Shown: positions 25,028 through 34,375 of the stretch, piece by piece | Layout of the letters: each line of letters opens with the position of its first letter | How positions within the stretch are numbered: the stretch's first letter is position 1 | DNA from: Streptomyces sp. TLI_235 | GTDB taxonomy: Bacteria; Actinomycetota; Actinomycetes; Streptomycetales; Streptomycetaceae | Length of the DNA: 64,000 nt | Assembly: GCA_002300355.1 (NCBI GenBank) | Contig: NSGV01000001.1 | Coordinates: 2,790,001 to 2,854,000 of the forward strand | Direction: 5' to 3' | The notes under the pieces: model-generated | The model's database searches: none | What the model saw: the letters and a program-made list of their open reading frames with translations, nothing else | What the model was told of the DNA's origin: nothing | Program-made: the position numbers and the translations under genes

Positions 25028-25822
25028 TCAGCCGCGGACGCGGCGGAGCAGGGCGCGGGCGGCGGCGTTGAAGGTCTCGGGTGCCTCCAGCGGGCTGAGG
25101 TGGCCGACCGCGGGGATGACGGTGAGTTCGGCGTCGGGCAGGGCCTCGGCCATGAGCCGGGCCTCGGCGAGCGGGGTCACGGTGTCGGCCTCGCCGACGA
25201 TGACGGCGGCGGGGACGCGGACGCCGCGCAGCACCTCCAGCGAGTCGCCGCGGGCGGCCATGGCGCGCTGGGCCCAGGCGACGGCGCGCGGCGGGGCCTC
25301 GGCGATCATGGCACGGACGTGGGCGGTCAGCGCCGGGTCGGTGGCGGGGCCGAGCAGGCCGTCCTCGATCTTCTCGTCGGCGAGGATCTGCACGCTGTCC
25401 CGGGCCTCGACGGCGCGGGCGATCCGCTCGCGGTTGGCGCGGGCCTGGTCGGTGTCGGGGGTGGCCTTGGTGTCGGCGAGCAGCAGGCCGGCGAGCCGGT
25501 CGCCGTGCCGACGTGCGAAGGCCATCGCCACGTACCCGCCCATGGAGAGGCCGCCGATGACGGCGCGGTCCAGTCCGGCCTCGTCCAGCAGGCGGGCGAG
25601 GTCGTCGGCCACGGTGTCCAGCGAGGGCTCGTCCTGGCCCAGCGGCGCGCTGCCGAAGCCGCGCTGGTCGGGGACGATCACCCGGGCGGCCTCGCCGGCC
25701 GGGCCGGGCAGCCGCTCCAGCTGGCAGGCCCACATCCGGGCGGAGAGCGGGAAGGCGTGCAGCAGGACGATCGGGGTCCCGGTGCCGTTCTCGGGCGCGG
25801 CCGGCGCGCTGGGGAGGCTCAT
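25028..25822 (-). CDS. Alpha/beta hydrolase
   Basis: A 264-aa alpha/beta-hydrolase fold protein. LLHAFPLS gives the oxyanion region, the nucleophile elbow is GLSMGGY, Asp is in VGEADTVTPL and the catalytic histidine is in AVGHLSPLE. No signal peptide, so cytosolic; the substrate is unknown (small ester or lactone hydrolase class). The ATG at 25822 has no Shine-Dalgarno sequence but TACGGT ends exactly 6 nt before it, suggesting a leaderless mRNA. It is divergent from the ABC transporter operon. Confidence 0.88.
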   Translation of the reverse strand: MSLPSAPAAPENGTGTPIVLLHAFPLSARMWACQLERLPGPAGEAARVIVPDQRGFGSAPLGQDEPSLDTVADDLARLLDEAGLDRAVIGGLSMGGYVAMAFARRHGDRLAGLLLADTKATPDTDQARANRERIARAVEARDSVQILADEKIEDGLLGPATDPALTAHVRAMIAEAPPRAVAWAQRAMAARGDSLEVLRGVRVPAAVIVGEADTVTPLAEARLMAEALPDAELTVIPAVGHLSPLEAPETFNAAARALLRRVRG

Positions 25823-25914
25823 ACAGCCACCGTATTGCGGCTCGCCGAGCGGACACAGCCATCGCAACCGTATGTCCCTTTTGTCATAGCCTGACGAGGA
25901 CTGAGGGAGCAGAC

Positions 25915-26913
25915 ATGATCGAGCTGCACGAGCTGACGAAACGCTACGGCGACACACTGGCCGTGGACGGGCTGAGCTTCGCGGTCCCGCGCGGCGTGGT
26001 CACCGGCTTCCTCGGACCGAACGGCGCCGGCAAGTCCACCACGATGCGGATGGTCCTCGACCTGGACCGGCCCACGGCGGGCCGGGTCACCCTGGACGGC
26101 CGACGGTACGGGCAGCTCGCCGAGCCGCTCAGCTACATCGGCGCGCTGCTGGAGGCGAAGGCAGTCCACCCGGGCCGCACCGCCCGCGACCACCTGCTGT
26201 GGATGGCGCAGAGCAACCGGATCCCCGCCCGCCGGGTCGACGAGGTGCTGGAGCTGGTCGGCCTGAGCGCGGTGGCCCGCAAGCGGGCCCGCGGGTTCTC
26301 GCTCGGCATGAGCCAGCGGCTCGGCATCGCCTCGGCGCTGCTCGGCAACCCGGAGATCCTGATGTTCGACGAACCGGTGAACGGTCTCGACCCGGAGGGC
26401 ATCGTCTGGATCCGCACCCTGATGAAGGGCCTGGCCTCGGAGGGCCGCACGGTGTTCGTCTCCTCGCACCTGATGAGCGAGATGGCGCTGACCGCGGACC
26501 ACCTGGTGGTGATCGGCCGGGGCCGGCTGCTGGCCGACCTGCCGATGGCCGACTTCATCAAGCAGAACTCCCGCTCGGCGGTACGGGTGCGCACCCCGCA
26601 GCCCGAACTGCTGCTGGACGCCCTGCAGCGGGCCGGCCTGCACGCGGAGCCGGGCCCGGACGGCTCGTACGAGGTCCCGGACGGCGACCTGGCCTTCCTC
26701 GGCGAACTCGCCGCCGACCACCGGATCACCCTGCACGAGCTCAGCCCCCAGCAGGCCTCCCTGGAGGAGGCGTTCATGCAGATGACCTCGGAGTCGGTCG
26801 AGTACCACGCCGGCTCCGCGGGCCGGGTCGGTCCGGCCCCGGCCGCGCTGCCCGAGCCCGCGTGGGGCTCCGGCTGGCAGGCCCGCGGCAAGCAGAAGCA
26901 GAAGGAGAACTGA
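25915..26913 (+). CDS. ABC transporter ATP-binding protein
   Basis: A 332-aa ATPase of the ABC-2 exporter (CcmA/DrrA) type. Walker A GPNGAGKST at residues 34-42, signature FSLGMSQRLG near 125, Walker B LMFDEPVNGLDPEG near 148, H-loop SSHLMSEM. The extra C-terminal domain of about 100 residues is usual for this subfamily. ATG at 25915. The downstream permease starts one base after the stop, so the two form an operon. Substrate unknown. Confidence 0.93.
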   Translation: MIELHELTKRYGDTLAVDGLSFAVPRGVVTGFLGPNGAGKSTTMRMVLDLDRPTAGRVTLDGRRYGQLAEPLSYIGALLEAKAVHPGRTARDHLLWMAQSNRIPARRVDEVLELVGLSAVARKRARGFSLGMSQRLGIASALLGNPEILMFDEPVNGLDPEGIVWIRTLMKGLASEGRTVFVSSHLMSEMALTADHLVVIGRGRLLADLPMADFIKQNSRSAVRVRTPQPELLLDALQRAGLHAEPGPDGSYEVPDGDLAFLGELAADHRITLHELSPQQASLEEAFMQMTSESVEYHAGSAGRVGPAPAALPEPAWGSGWQARGKQKQKEN

Positions 26914-26914
26914 G

Positions 26915-27679
26915 ATGGCCGCGTTCCCCGCGATCCTGCAGTCCGAGTGGACGAAGCTGCGCACCGTCCGCTCCACGGTGTGGACGCTCGGGCTCGCCTT
27001 CGTGGTCACCTTGGGCCTGGGCGCGCTGATCTGCACCCTGGCCAACAACAACTTCGCGGACTTCGCCCCGAGGAACGCCCCGTTCGACGCGACCGGCACC
27101 GCCTTCGCGGGGATCATCCTCGGCGAGATCGCCATGGTGGTCTTCGGGGTGCTGGCGGTCGGCAACGAGTACAGCAGCGGCATGATCCGGATGTCGCTGG
27201 CGGCGGTGCCGCAGCGGGTGACGCTGCTGCTGGGCAAGGCCGCGGTGATCGCCCTGGCCGCGTTCGCGGTGTCGGTGGCGACGGTCTTCGTCACCTTCTT
27301 CACCGGTCAGGCGCTGCTCGGCGGGCACAGCACCTCGCTGACCGAACCCCACGTGCTGCGCGCGGTGTTCGGCGCGGCCGGCTACCTGACGATGATCTGT
27401 CTGTTCTCGGCCGGGGTCACCGCTATGCTGCACAACCAGACGCTCGCGCTGGGCGTCCTGGTGCCGTTCTTCTTCCTGCTGTCGCCGATCCTCGGCGCGG
27501 TGCCGAAGGTGAAGACGGTGGCCCACTACTTCCCCGACTACGCGGGCCAGCGGATGCTGCTGGTGTACCAGGAGCACGGGCAGCCCTTCGGGCCCGGCGC
27601 GGGGTTCCTGATCTGCCTCGCCTGGACGCTGGCGGCGCTGGCCGGCGGGGCGCTGGTGCTGCGCAGCCGGGACGCCTGA
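26915..27679 (+). CDS. ABC-2 type permease
   Basis: A 254-aa membrane protein with six predicted hydrophobic helices (near residues 20-42, 62-85, 105-130, 145-165, 175-195 and 228-248). It forms the membrane part of the exporter encoded with the preceding ATPase (1-nt spacing). Residues 1-16 contain the QSEWTKLRTVRST motif typical of ABC-2 permeases of this group. A drug, lipid or peptide substrate cannot be told apart from sequence. Confidence 0.92.
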   Translation: MAAFPAILQSEWTKLRTVRSTVWTLGLAFVVTLGLGALICTLANNNFADFAPRNAPFDATGTAFAGIILGEIAMVVFGVLAVGNEYSSGMIRMSLAAVPQRVTLLLGKAAVIALAAFAVSVATVFVTFFTGQALLGGHSTSLTEPHVLRAVFGAAGYLTMICLFSAGVTAMLHNQTLALGVLVPFFFLLSPILGAVPKVKTVAHYFPDYAGQRMLLVYQEHGQPFGPGAGFLICLAWTLAALAGGALVLRSRDA

Positions 27680-27690
27680 GCGGGCGTCAG

Positions 27691-27707
27691 GGGGCCTCTG
27701 GGGCCCC
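27691..27707. terminator. Weak hairpin between permease and zinc-ribbon gene
   Basis: GGGGCC (27691-27696) and GGCCCC (27702-27707) form a short stem between convergent genes. Confidence 0.45.
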
Positions 27708-27730
27708 GGGGAGGGTCGGGCGGCCGGGGC

Positions 27731-28051
27731 TCAGTACCGGGGGGCGCTGCGGCCGCGCAGGATGCCTGCGCCGCGGCGCTCCCGGGCACCCCAGCAGGCG
27801 CGGTGCCAGTGCCGGCGGTCGTCCACGCCCGAGCCGTGGTCCGGCCAGGCGACGACGTGGCCGACCCCGGGCGGGATCTCCTGGTCGCAGCCCGGGCAGC
27901 GGTAGTGGCGGCCCTGGGTGCCGGCGACGGTCTGCACGACCCAGTCCTCGCCGCGGTAGCTCTCGACGCGGCGCAGTGAGCCGCCGAACGGGGCCGCCGG
28001 GGCGTCCTCGCGGGGGGCGGAACTCTTCTCTCGATTGCGACGCGGCGACAC
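27731..28051 (-). CDS. Conserved hypothetical protein with CPGC/HxH zinc-ribbon-like motif
   Basis: A 106-aa actinobacterial protein (often annotated 'ATP/GTP-binding protein' without basis; no P-loop is present). A charged N terminus leads to RCPGCDQEI (Cys52, Cys55), AWPDHG, then HWHRACW (His81, His83, Cys86), a plausible single zinc site. The GTG at 28051 follows GAGAGG with good spacing. Function unknown; it may bind nucleic acid or protein. Confidence 0.78.
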   Translation of the reverse strand: MSPRRNREKSSAPREDAPAAPFGGSLRRVESYRGEDWVVQTVAGTQGRHYRCPGCDQEIPPGVGHVVAWPDHGSGVDDRRHWHRACWGARERRGAGILRGRSAPRY

Positions 28052-28196
28052 GCCGAACCACCTCTCGGCCGGGCACGGGAACACCTCCAGGGTACGGGCC
28101 GCCGTACCGTCGGCCGTGCCACTATCACGACATCTGCGCGCTCTCCGGCGTTTTGGGTGAGATCCACCCGATCTCCTGGGAAATTGGTGAATCAGC

Positions 28197-28235
28197 GTGC
28201 CTTTGGCACATGACATCGGCTACTCACGTGGTGAG
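28197..28235. promoter_or_regulatory. Two short palindromes upstream of LLM oxidoreductase
   Basis: GTGCC-TTT-GGCAC (28197-28209) and CTCAC-GTG-GTGAG (28223-28235) are both 13-bp perfect palindromes, 26 bp apart centre to centre, 45-83 bp upstream of the ATG. Confidence 0.4.
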
Positions 28236-28279
28236 ACAGCGGGGTTCGCAGTCCCTGCGCACCCCCGAGGAGGCACCCG

Positions 28280-29518
28280 ATGACCAAGACCAGCCAGCGG
28301 CCCGAGACCGACCAGTACTCCGGCGCCGGCGGCGCGTCCGCCCCCGGGGCGGCCCTGCTGCCCCGCCCGACGGCCACCGACCGGATCGGTGTGGGCGCGT
28401 TCCTGTTGTCCGCGCAGTTCCCCGGACAGGGCCACGGCGAGGTGCTGGCGCGCACGGTGGACGCGGCCGTCGCCGCGGAGCGGGCCGGCCTGGACGCGGT
28501 CTGGCTGGCGGAGCACCACTTCGTGCCGTACGGCGTCTGCCCGGACGCGGCGACGATGGCCGGCCTCCTGCTGGGCCGCACCCGCCGGATCGGCGTCGGC
28601 ACGGCGGTCAGCGTGCTGTCCACGGCGCACCCGGTGGCGCTCGGCGAGCGGGCGGCGATGCTGCACCTGGTCTCCGGCGGCCGGTTCACGCTCGGGGTGG
28701 GCCGTGGCGGCCCGTGGATCGACCTGGACGTGTTCGGCACCGGCGTGGACGCCTACGAGTCGGGCTTCCCGGAGCGGCTGGACCTGCTGCTGCGCTGGCT
28801 GCAGGGCACCCGGGTCGGCGCGGACGGGCCGCAGTTCTCCTTCCCGGAGGTCGCGGTGGTGCCGCGGGCCGCCGAGCCGCTCCGCCCGGCCGGGCTGGCC
28901 GACTGGCTCGGCCTCGGCGGTCCCGAGGCGGAGGCCGACCCGCTGCGGAACTTCCCCCGGCAGCGCCAGGAGACTGGCGGCAGAGCGCCGTCCGGCCCGC
29001 CGGTGGTGGTGGCCTGCACCTCGCCGACCGGGGTGCGCACGGCGGCCGAGCGGGGCCTGCCGATGCTGCTCGGGATGCACTCCGGCGACGAGGACAAGCA
29101 GCAGATGCTCGCCGCCTACCGGGACGCCTGGCGGGCCTGCGGGCGCGGCGAGGAGCAGCTGGCACGGGTCGAGCGGGAGCACGTCGCGGCGGGCGTGGTG
29201 CAGGTGGCCGACCGGACGACGGCGGCCCGGGCGAGCCTGCTGCGGTCGATGCCGGGCTGGTTCGAGTACGGGCTCGGCGCGCACCGCACGGTCGACGGGC
29301 GGGAGCGCCGGATGCGCGACCCGCGCGCGTACACCGAGCTGCTGTGCGACCTGCACGCCGTGGGCACGCCCCGGCAGTGCGCGGACCGGCTGCTGGCGAC
29401 CGCCGAGCGCACCGGGATCCGCCGCTTCGCGCTGCTCGCCGAGGGCTCGGGCGACCGCGAGGAGACGCTGCACAACATCGCCCGGCTCGGCTCGGAGGTC
29501 CTCCCCGAACTGGGCTGA
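28280..29518 (+). CDS. LLM class flavin-dependent oxidoreductase
   Basis: A 412-aa bacterial-luciferase-like monooxygenase: IGVGAFLLSAQFPGQ, AVWLAEHHFVPYG, RRIGVGTAVSVLSTAHPVALGE and TLGVGRGGPW are family hallmarks. It probably uses FMNH2 or F420H2; substrate unknown. ATG at 28280 with GAGGAGG 7 nt upstream. It is longer than the usual 330-360 aa because of an insertion around residues 200-240 (after FSFPEVAVVP). Convergent with the SCO5389-family gene across a very strong hairpin. Confidence 0.88.
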   Translation: MTKTSQRPETDQYSGAGGASAPGAALLPRPTATDRIGVGAFLLSAQFPGQGHGEVLARTVDAAVAAERAGLDAVWLAEHHFVPYGVCPDAATMAGLLLGRTRRIGVGTAVSVLSTAHPVALGERAAMLHLVSGGRFTLGVGRGGPWIDLDVFGTGVDAYESGFPERLDLLLRWLQGTRVGADGPQFSFPEVAVVPRAAEPLRPAGLADWLGLGGPEAEADPLRNFPRQRQETGGRAPSGPPVVVACTSPTGVRTAAERGLPMLLGMHSGDEDKQQMLAAYRDAWRACGRGEEQLARVEREHVAAGVVQVADRTTAARASLLRSMPGWFEYGLGAHRTVDGRERRMRDPRAYTELLCDLHAVGTPRQCADRLLATAERTGIRRFALLAEGSGDREETLHNIARLGSEVLPELG

Positions 29519-29531
29519 GGCGGGCGCGGAG

Positions 29532-29573
29532 CGGCCGAGGGGCCGGCCGGGCGTCCGGCCGGCCCCTCGGCCG
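29532..29573. terminator. 19-bp bidirectional terminator
   Basis: Arms 29532-29550 and 29555-29573 are perfectly complementary over 19 bp with a GCGT loop, between convergent stops at 29518 and 29577. Confidence 0.9.
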
Positions 29574-29576
29574 GTG

Positions 29577-29969
29577 TCAGCAGTCGCGCAGCTCGGGCGA
29601 CTGGTTGAGCAGCTGGGCCCGGACGGACGTGAAGCGCCGGTAGCGCTCCTCGTTCGCCTCGGACGGGGTGAAGACCGCCACCCGGTGGCAGTTCTGGAAC
29701 GCCAACTGCACACCGAAGTGCCGCTGGAGGGCGCCCCGGATCGCGTCGCTGGCCATCGCGCGCAGCAGCTGGCCGCGGGCCTGCTCGCTGGGCGGCGGGA
29801 CGTGGTTGTCGGCGAAGTCGGTGCCGTCGACCTTGGTCTGGGCGACCAGCGAGCTGATCAGCTCCCAGGCGTACGGGAGGGAGGTGCGGACGCAGTCGAC
29901 GAACTCCCTCTCGTCGACCTCGCCTCTCTCGGCCTTCTCGAGCAGGGCCGGTGAGACGTCGAGCGACAT
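29577..29969 (-). CDS. SCO5389 family conserved protein
   Basis: A 130-aa actinobacterial protein beginning MSLDVSPALLEKAERGEVDE and ending SPELRDC, matching the SCO5389 family of unknown function (recognised from memory). Mostly helical, soluble, with conserved VDCVRTSLPYAWE and ALQRHFGVQLAFQNCHRVAVF segments. The ATG at 29969 follows GAGAGGAG. An unusual tandem repeat lies just upstream. Confidence 0.85.
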   Translation of the reverse strand: MSLDVSPALLEKAERGEVDEREFVDCVRTSLPYAWELISSLVAQTKVDGTDFADNHVPPPSEQARGQLLRAMASDAIRGALQRHFGVQLAFQNCHRVAVFTPSEANEERYRRFTSVRAQLLNQSPELRDC

Positions 29970-30030
29970 TGGGTTCTCCTCTCGCGGTCCACCGCGGCGC
30001 GGCCCGCCGGGGTGGTCTTGCGGTTGGTGC

Positions 30031-30136
30031 GGTCGTGCTCGGTGGTGCAGCCGTGCTCGATCAATGCGCGGTCGTGCACGGTCGTGCTCGGTGGTGCACG
30101 GTCGTGCTGGGTGGTGCGGTCGTGCTCGGTTCGTGC
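30031..30136. repeat. Imperfect tandem repeat of GGTCGTGCTCGGTGGTGC units
   Basis: Full or near-full 18-20 bp units at 30031-30048, 30080-30099, 30100-30117 and 30118-30136, with partial or diverged copies between 30049 and 30079. Units differ by only one to three bases. It lies 62-167 bp upstream of the SCO5389-family start. Confidence 0.8.
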
Positions 30137-30597
30137 GCGCGCGGACGTGCCGCCACCGCCGCCGATCTGACGACCGACCGGGGTGACGAACAGTCAGTCC
30201 GAGCCCGGGGAGCCGGAACGGGCGCCGCGGACCGGTGGTGACGCTGGTGACGGTGGACGGTGGCACCCGGGCGCACCACCGCCGCGCGGGCGTACGCCGG
30301 CGCGACAGCGTGCGGTCGCGCGAGACGACGGACGCTCACACCAGGGTGACAGGCGATCGCTCAGTGCGACGAGCTAATACGTCGAATACCACCGGAATCG
30401 GTGCCGCAGCTGCCAGATTGGCCGGATCGTGTCGCAGCGTTCATCGCCAGTCTCCATCCCCGTGGGGCGGCGACCGCCGGGCGGCGCCGGGCGGAGGCCG
30501 CGTGCACGGCGTGTGACCGTGCGGACACCATGGTTCGCCGGATGTGCGATTTCTTCACCCCGTCGTCGCGGAATCGCATCAACTGGCCCCAGTGGGC

Positions 30598-30603
30598 TAG
30601 CGT
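30598..30603 (+). promoter_or_regulatory. Probable -10 of nucS
   Basis: TAGCGT ends 8 nt before the nucS GTG; no Shine-Dalgarno sequence is present, fitting a leaderless or near-leaderless transcript. Confidence 0.4.
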
Positions 30604-30611
30604 GGTCGACC

Positions 30612-31271
30612 GTGCGTCTCGTAATTGCCCGCTGCTCCGTCGACTATGCCGGACGGCTCTCCGCCCACCTCCCGTCCGCCACCCGCCTCATCCTGGTGAA
30701 GGCCGACGGGAGCGTCAGCATCCACGCCGACGACCGCGCCTACAAGCCGCTCAACTGGATGTCGCCGCCCTGCACGCTCAAGGAGGCGGACGACACCTGG
30801 ACGGTGGTCAACAAGGCCGGCGAGAAACTGATCATCACGCTGGAAGAGGTCCTGCACGACTCCTCGCACGACCTCGGCGTCGACCCCGGTCTGGTGAAGG
30901 ACGGTGTCGAGGCGCACCTGCAGGAGCTGCTCGCCGACCGCATGGAGGTGCTCGGCTCCGGCTGGTCGCTGATCCGACGCGAGTACCCGACCGCGATCGG
31001 CCCGGTGGACATCCTCTGCCGCGACGGGGACGGTGCCACCGTCGCCGTCGAGATCAAGCGCCGTGGCGAGATCGACGGTGTCGAGCAGCTCACCCGCTAC
31101 CTCGAACTCCTGAACCGGGACCCGCTGCTGGCGCCGGTCAAGGGCGTGTTCGCCGCCCAGGAGATCAAGCCGCAGGCCCGCGTGCTCGCCACCGACCGCG
31201 GCATCGGCTGCGTCGTCCTGGACTACGACGAGCTGCGCGGCATCGACGACGACAAGCTCAAGCTGTTCTGA
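30612..31271 (+). CDS. nucS: Mismatch-specific endonuclease NucS/EndoMS
   Basis: A 219-aa RecB-like-fold nuclease that provides non-canonical mismatch repair in actinobacteria lacking MutS/MutL; it cuts both strands at G-T, G-G and T-T mispairs and works with the sliding clamp. Catalytic residues can be placed by spacing with archaeal NucS: Asp133 (PVDILCRD), Glu147 and Lys149 (AVEIKRR). The GTG at 30612 starts the conserved [17 protein letters not shown] terminus; the frame is open further upstream without support. Monocistronic, convergent with the ATPase gene. Confidence 0.95.
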   Translation: MRLVIARCSVDYAGRLSAHLPSATRLILVKADGSVSIHADDRAYKPLNWMSPPCTLKEADDTWTVVNKAGEKLIITLEEVLHDSSHDLGVDPGLVKDGVEAHLQELLADRMEVLGSGWSLIRREYPTAIGPVDILCRDGDGATVAVEIKRRGEIDGVEQLTRYLELLNRDPLLAPVKGVFAAQEIKPQARVLATDRGIGCVVLDYDELRGIDDDKLKLF

Positions 31272-31306
31272 CCGCCGCCGGGCACCCACCCGGGTGCCCT
31301 CGGCGG
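31272..31306. terminator. Bidirectional terminator after nucS
   Basis: GGGCACCC (31280-31287) and GGGTGCCC (31292-31299) with an ACCC loop, extended by CCGCCG/CGGCGG (31272-31277, 31301-31306) beyond a small bulge. Confidence 0.8.
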
Positions 31307-31315
31307 CAGCACCCC

Positions 31316-33495
31316 TCAGGGCGAAGCGCTGCCCGAGGGGCTATCGGTCGGCGACGGGCTGGCGGTGGGGCTCGGGGACGAGCTGGTCGGCGGCGGCGAG
31401 GTCGTCGTGCTGGTTCCGGTGCTCGGCGTCCTGCTGGTCTGGCCCGGGGCGGGCGCGGTGGTCCTCGTCGCGGTCGGCTTCCGGGTGCCGGTGGTGCTCG
31501 CCGAGGCGGACGGCGACTCGGAGCCGGAGGCCGACGCCGAAGGGCTCTCGGTCGGGCTGCCGCTCGGCGCGGGGTCGGGGTGCCGCTGCCGGTGGCCGCC
31601 GGCAGGCCGTCCGCCGGGGTGCTGTCGTCCACCGAGCTGCCGGGCAGGGTACGGCCGGTGCCCGCGGAGTCCTCGCCGCCGGCGTTGAGCCCGATCGCGG
31701 TGCCGAGGACGCCCAGGGCCACCACGGCCGCCGCGGCGGCGATGGCCGCGCGCTTGGCGTCGGTGCCCTTCCTCGCCGCGGCGAGCCGCCAAGGTGCCTT
31801 CGCGATGGCCCTGATGACGGGCCGCCGGCCGACCGCCGGGAGCTCCTCGCCGGCCGGCAGCTGCCGGCTCTCGGACTTCAACAGGTCCAGCATCCGCCGG
31901 CCGGCGGCGCCGGAGCGCGGGTCCCCGAACGCGGCACGCAGCGCGACCGCCGACTCCAGTTCGGCCAGCGCCCGCTGGTCCGAGTGCACGCACAGCGCGA
32001 GCACCCCGAGCTCGTGGTGGAACCAGGCCTCCTCGGCGGTGGCGCGCAGCACCCGGGCCGCCTCCAGGCCGAGCTTGAGGACGCGCTCCCAGGCCCCCCA
32101 GCGCAGCGAGAGGGCGAGCGCCGGGGCGGCGGCCCGGGCGAGCCGCAGCGCGGCCTCCGGGCGGTCCGCGGCCCGGTCCGCGAGCAGCGCGCCGACCAGG
32201 ACCTCCGCCTCGGCGGCGATCTGCTCGGTGGTGACCGAGCCGTGCCCGACCCACCAGGAGAAGTGCTCGGCGGCGCCGTAGGCCACCGTGCCCGGGTCGA
32301 ACCGCCCGGCGAGCAGCTCCGGGACGCCGGTGGTGAGCCGGTGGTGGCCGCCGACCGACACCGCGAGCCCGGCGTCGACGAGCTCGCGCAGCGCGCTCTC
32401 GCCGAGGCCGACGTCGATCAGGGCGGGCAGGTGCGGGGCGGTCGGGCACTCACCGCCGAGCGCCAGCGAGAGCCGGAGCACGGCCTGCGCGGACTCGCTG
32501 AGCCCCTCGGCGAGCCGGACGGCGGGCGCCGCGCTCTCCGCCACCGTCGGCAGCGGGACGGTGCGGCGCAGCTCGCCCTCCAGGACGGCCGGGTCGTCCG
32601 GCTCCTCGATGTCCTTGACCAGGCCGAAGACGTTGTTGCGGTCCTCCTGCGCGGCGACCAGGGTGTCCACCGAGAGGTCACGCTGGCGCAGCAGGGCGGC
32701 GGCCTGGACGAAGCGCAGCGGCAGGCCCTCCGACTCGAACCAGAGGTCGACGGCCCATGCCCGCTCGGTCTCGTCGAGCTGACGACCCGCCAGGCGGGCG
32801 GCGAGGGCCAGGCAGGCGGACTTGGCGAGGCCGGCGACCGGGTGGTCCTCCAGCCGGAGGCCGGGCGGCAGCAGCGGGCTGCCGGGCGGCACGGTGACCA
32901 GGAAGGCGCAGTCCGGTGCGGCATCGATGAGTTCGGCGAGCTCCTCGTCGTCGACGTCCAGGTCGTCGATCACGACGACGGCGCCCACCTGGGCGAGCGC
33001 CGCGGTCAGGGCGCGTCGGTCCGGCCGGTAGCCGGGGGCGTGGTGGGTGGCGGCGAAGAGGTCCTGCAGCAGGTCGGCGCCGGTGCGGTGGTGGCCGCTC
33101 AGCCGGACGACGCCGTCGGGGGCGACACCGGCCGCGGCATCGGCGACGGCGGCGAGCAGGGAGCTGCGGCCGGAGCCGGACTGGCCGACCAGGCGCACGG
33201 AGCGCCCCTCGGAGACCATCGCGACGAGCCGGGCGACGTCGTCCTCGCGGTCGAGCAGCGGCAGGTCGGCGGTGGTGCCCATGGCGAGCGGGCCGACGGC
33301 GGGGCTGGGGCCGAGTTCGCGGCGGTCCTGGCGGCGCTCGCGGACGCGGCGGGGCTCCGGACGCCAGCCGTCGGGGCAGGGGCGGGCCTCGGAGCCGTCC
33401 GGGCCGCCGATCGCCAGCAGGAGGTCTCCGGAGACGACCTCGCCGGTGCGGGGGCGCACGCCTTCCTGCCCGAAATCACCGGTCGGCTGTCCCAC
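31316..33495 (-). CDS. Large membrane-anchored P-loop ATP-binding protein, apparent frameshift near 31570-31585
   Basis: GTG at 33495 begins a VGQPTGDFGQEGVRPRTGEVVSGD N terminus typical of a conserved actinobacterial family. A STAND-like ATPase follows: P-loop VGQSGSGRSS, Walker B VVVIDDLD, then helical TPR-like repeats, one transmembrane helix (AAIAAAAAVVALGVLGTAIGL) and a Ser/Thr/Pro-rich tail. The tail sequence (SGSPTESPSASASGSE and onward) is in a different frame from the body. Read straight through, the product ends at 31258 with an Arg/Pro-rich shadow sequence. The span is one base short of a whole number of codons, so a single base is missing: sequencing error or real mutation. Function unknown; possibly regulatory. 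Confidence 0.75.
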
Positions 33496-33686
33496 GTTCG
33501 CGCTCCGCCCATGGTCGGCCGCCGGGCTTGTGCCGGACGGCGTCGGACCGACCGCACAGCGGGTCGTCGCCCGCGCGGCCGTGCTTGTGAGCGCAGACTT
33601 TTCCACACTCGCCGCGCGCAGCACAGACCGGTACCCCGAAGTAACCCCTGGGGGCGGCCGGACGCGGACGGTTCGGACGCGGCCGG

Positions 33687-34058
33687 TCAGGCGGTGGGCA
33701 GGGCCAGCGGGCCGGTGGGGAGGCCGCCCAGGGCGGGCAGCGAGGTGCCGTAGGCGTCCGGGACGGTGCCCTCGACGGCGAGGATGCGGTGCAGCCGGGT
33801 GGCGACCAGCAGGCGCTGCAGCTGGGCGGGGACGTGCCGCAGGACGAGGCGGCGGCCGATCCGGCCGGCCCGCCGGTGGGTGCCCATGATGACGCCGAGG
33901 CCGGTCGCGTCCCAGAACTCCAGCCGGCCGAGGTCCAGCACGAGGTCGCCCTTGCCGCCGTCGACGGCGGCGTGCAGGACGGCACGGGCGTCGGCGGCGC
34001 TGCGCACGTCCAGCCGGCCCTCGATGGCCAGGCCGCTGTGGTCGCCGGTGATGCGCAC
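33687..34058 (-). CDS. STAS domain protein, anti-sigma factor antagonist family
   Basis: A 123-aa protein with one STAS domain (about residues 1-100). The usual phosphorylation motif DSSGLG reads DATGLG here, leaving Thr52 at the phosphoacceptor position. Such proteins release sigma factors by binding an anti-sigma kinase; no partner kinase or sigma gene is adjacent. GTG at 34058 after GGAGGAGAG. The C-terminal 25 residues are Gly/Leu/Pro-rich and not part of the fold. Confidence 0.87.
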   Translation of the reverse strand: MRITGDHSGLAIEGRLDVRSAADARAVLHAAVDGGKGDLVLDLGRLEFWDATGLGVIMGTHRRAGRIGRRLVLRHVPAQLQRLLVATRLHRILAVEGTVPDAYGTSLPALGGLPTGPLALPTA

Positions 34059-34375
34059 GCTCTCCTCCTCCGCTCGCCGTTCGGGTGTTCCGGGGCCCGG
34101 GCCGGCCGGGCGTCCGTGACGCCGCGCACCGGGGGCCGCGCCGGTCTCCCCCTCGTCTGACGGTCAACCAACTCCGCAGGTTGCTCCCCTTCGGCGGAGT
34201 CCGAGCCAACTTCACCCGTCCGAGGGAATATACGCAGGAACTCCCCATACCTACGCTCGATTACCGCCCAAATCACCCGTCTGCGGCAGCATCGTGAGCA
34301 AACTCACCCGCGCGGGTGCGCCGTTGTGAGGGCCGGGTCACACGGGGGGCGGACAATGCGGCCCGGCCCGTGCGG
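34059..34375. other. Intergenic region upstream of the STAS gene
   Basis: About 317 bp with no gene. The segment 34227-34260 is unusually AT-rich for this chromosome and includes TATATT on the minus strand (34232-34227), possibly a -10 for the STAS gene; no -35 is clear. Confidence 0.45.

Larger units (their letters stand above)
29970..30611. other. Divergent non-coding region with tandem repeat between SCO5389-family gene and nucS
   Basis: About 640 bp with no supported gene. It contains the imperfect tandem array at 30031-30136 and a probable nucS -10 element at 30598-30603. Confidence 0.6.

Noticed and set aside
26947..29643. 898-aa frame spanning the permease and LLM genes
   Set aside because: Runs through three unrelated real genes in a different frame; typical high-GC artefact.
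30031..30136. CRISPR array
   Set aside because: Units are contiguous and nearly identical with no unique spacers, and no cas gene is present.
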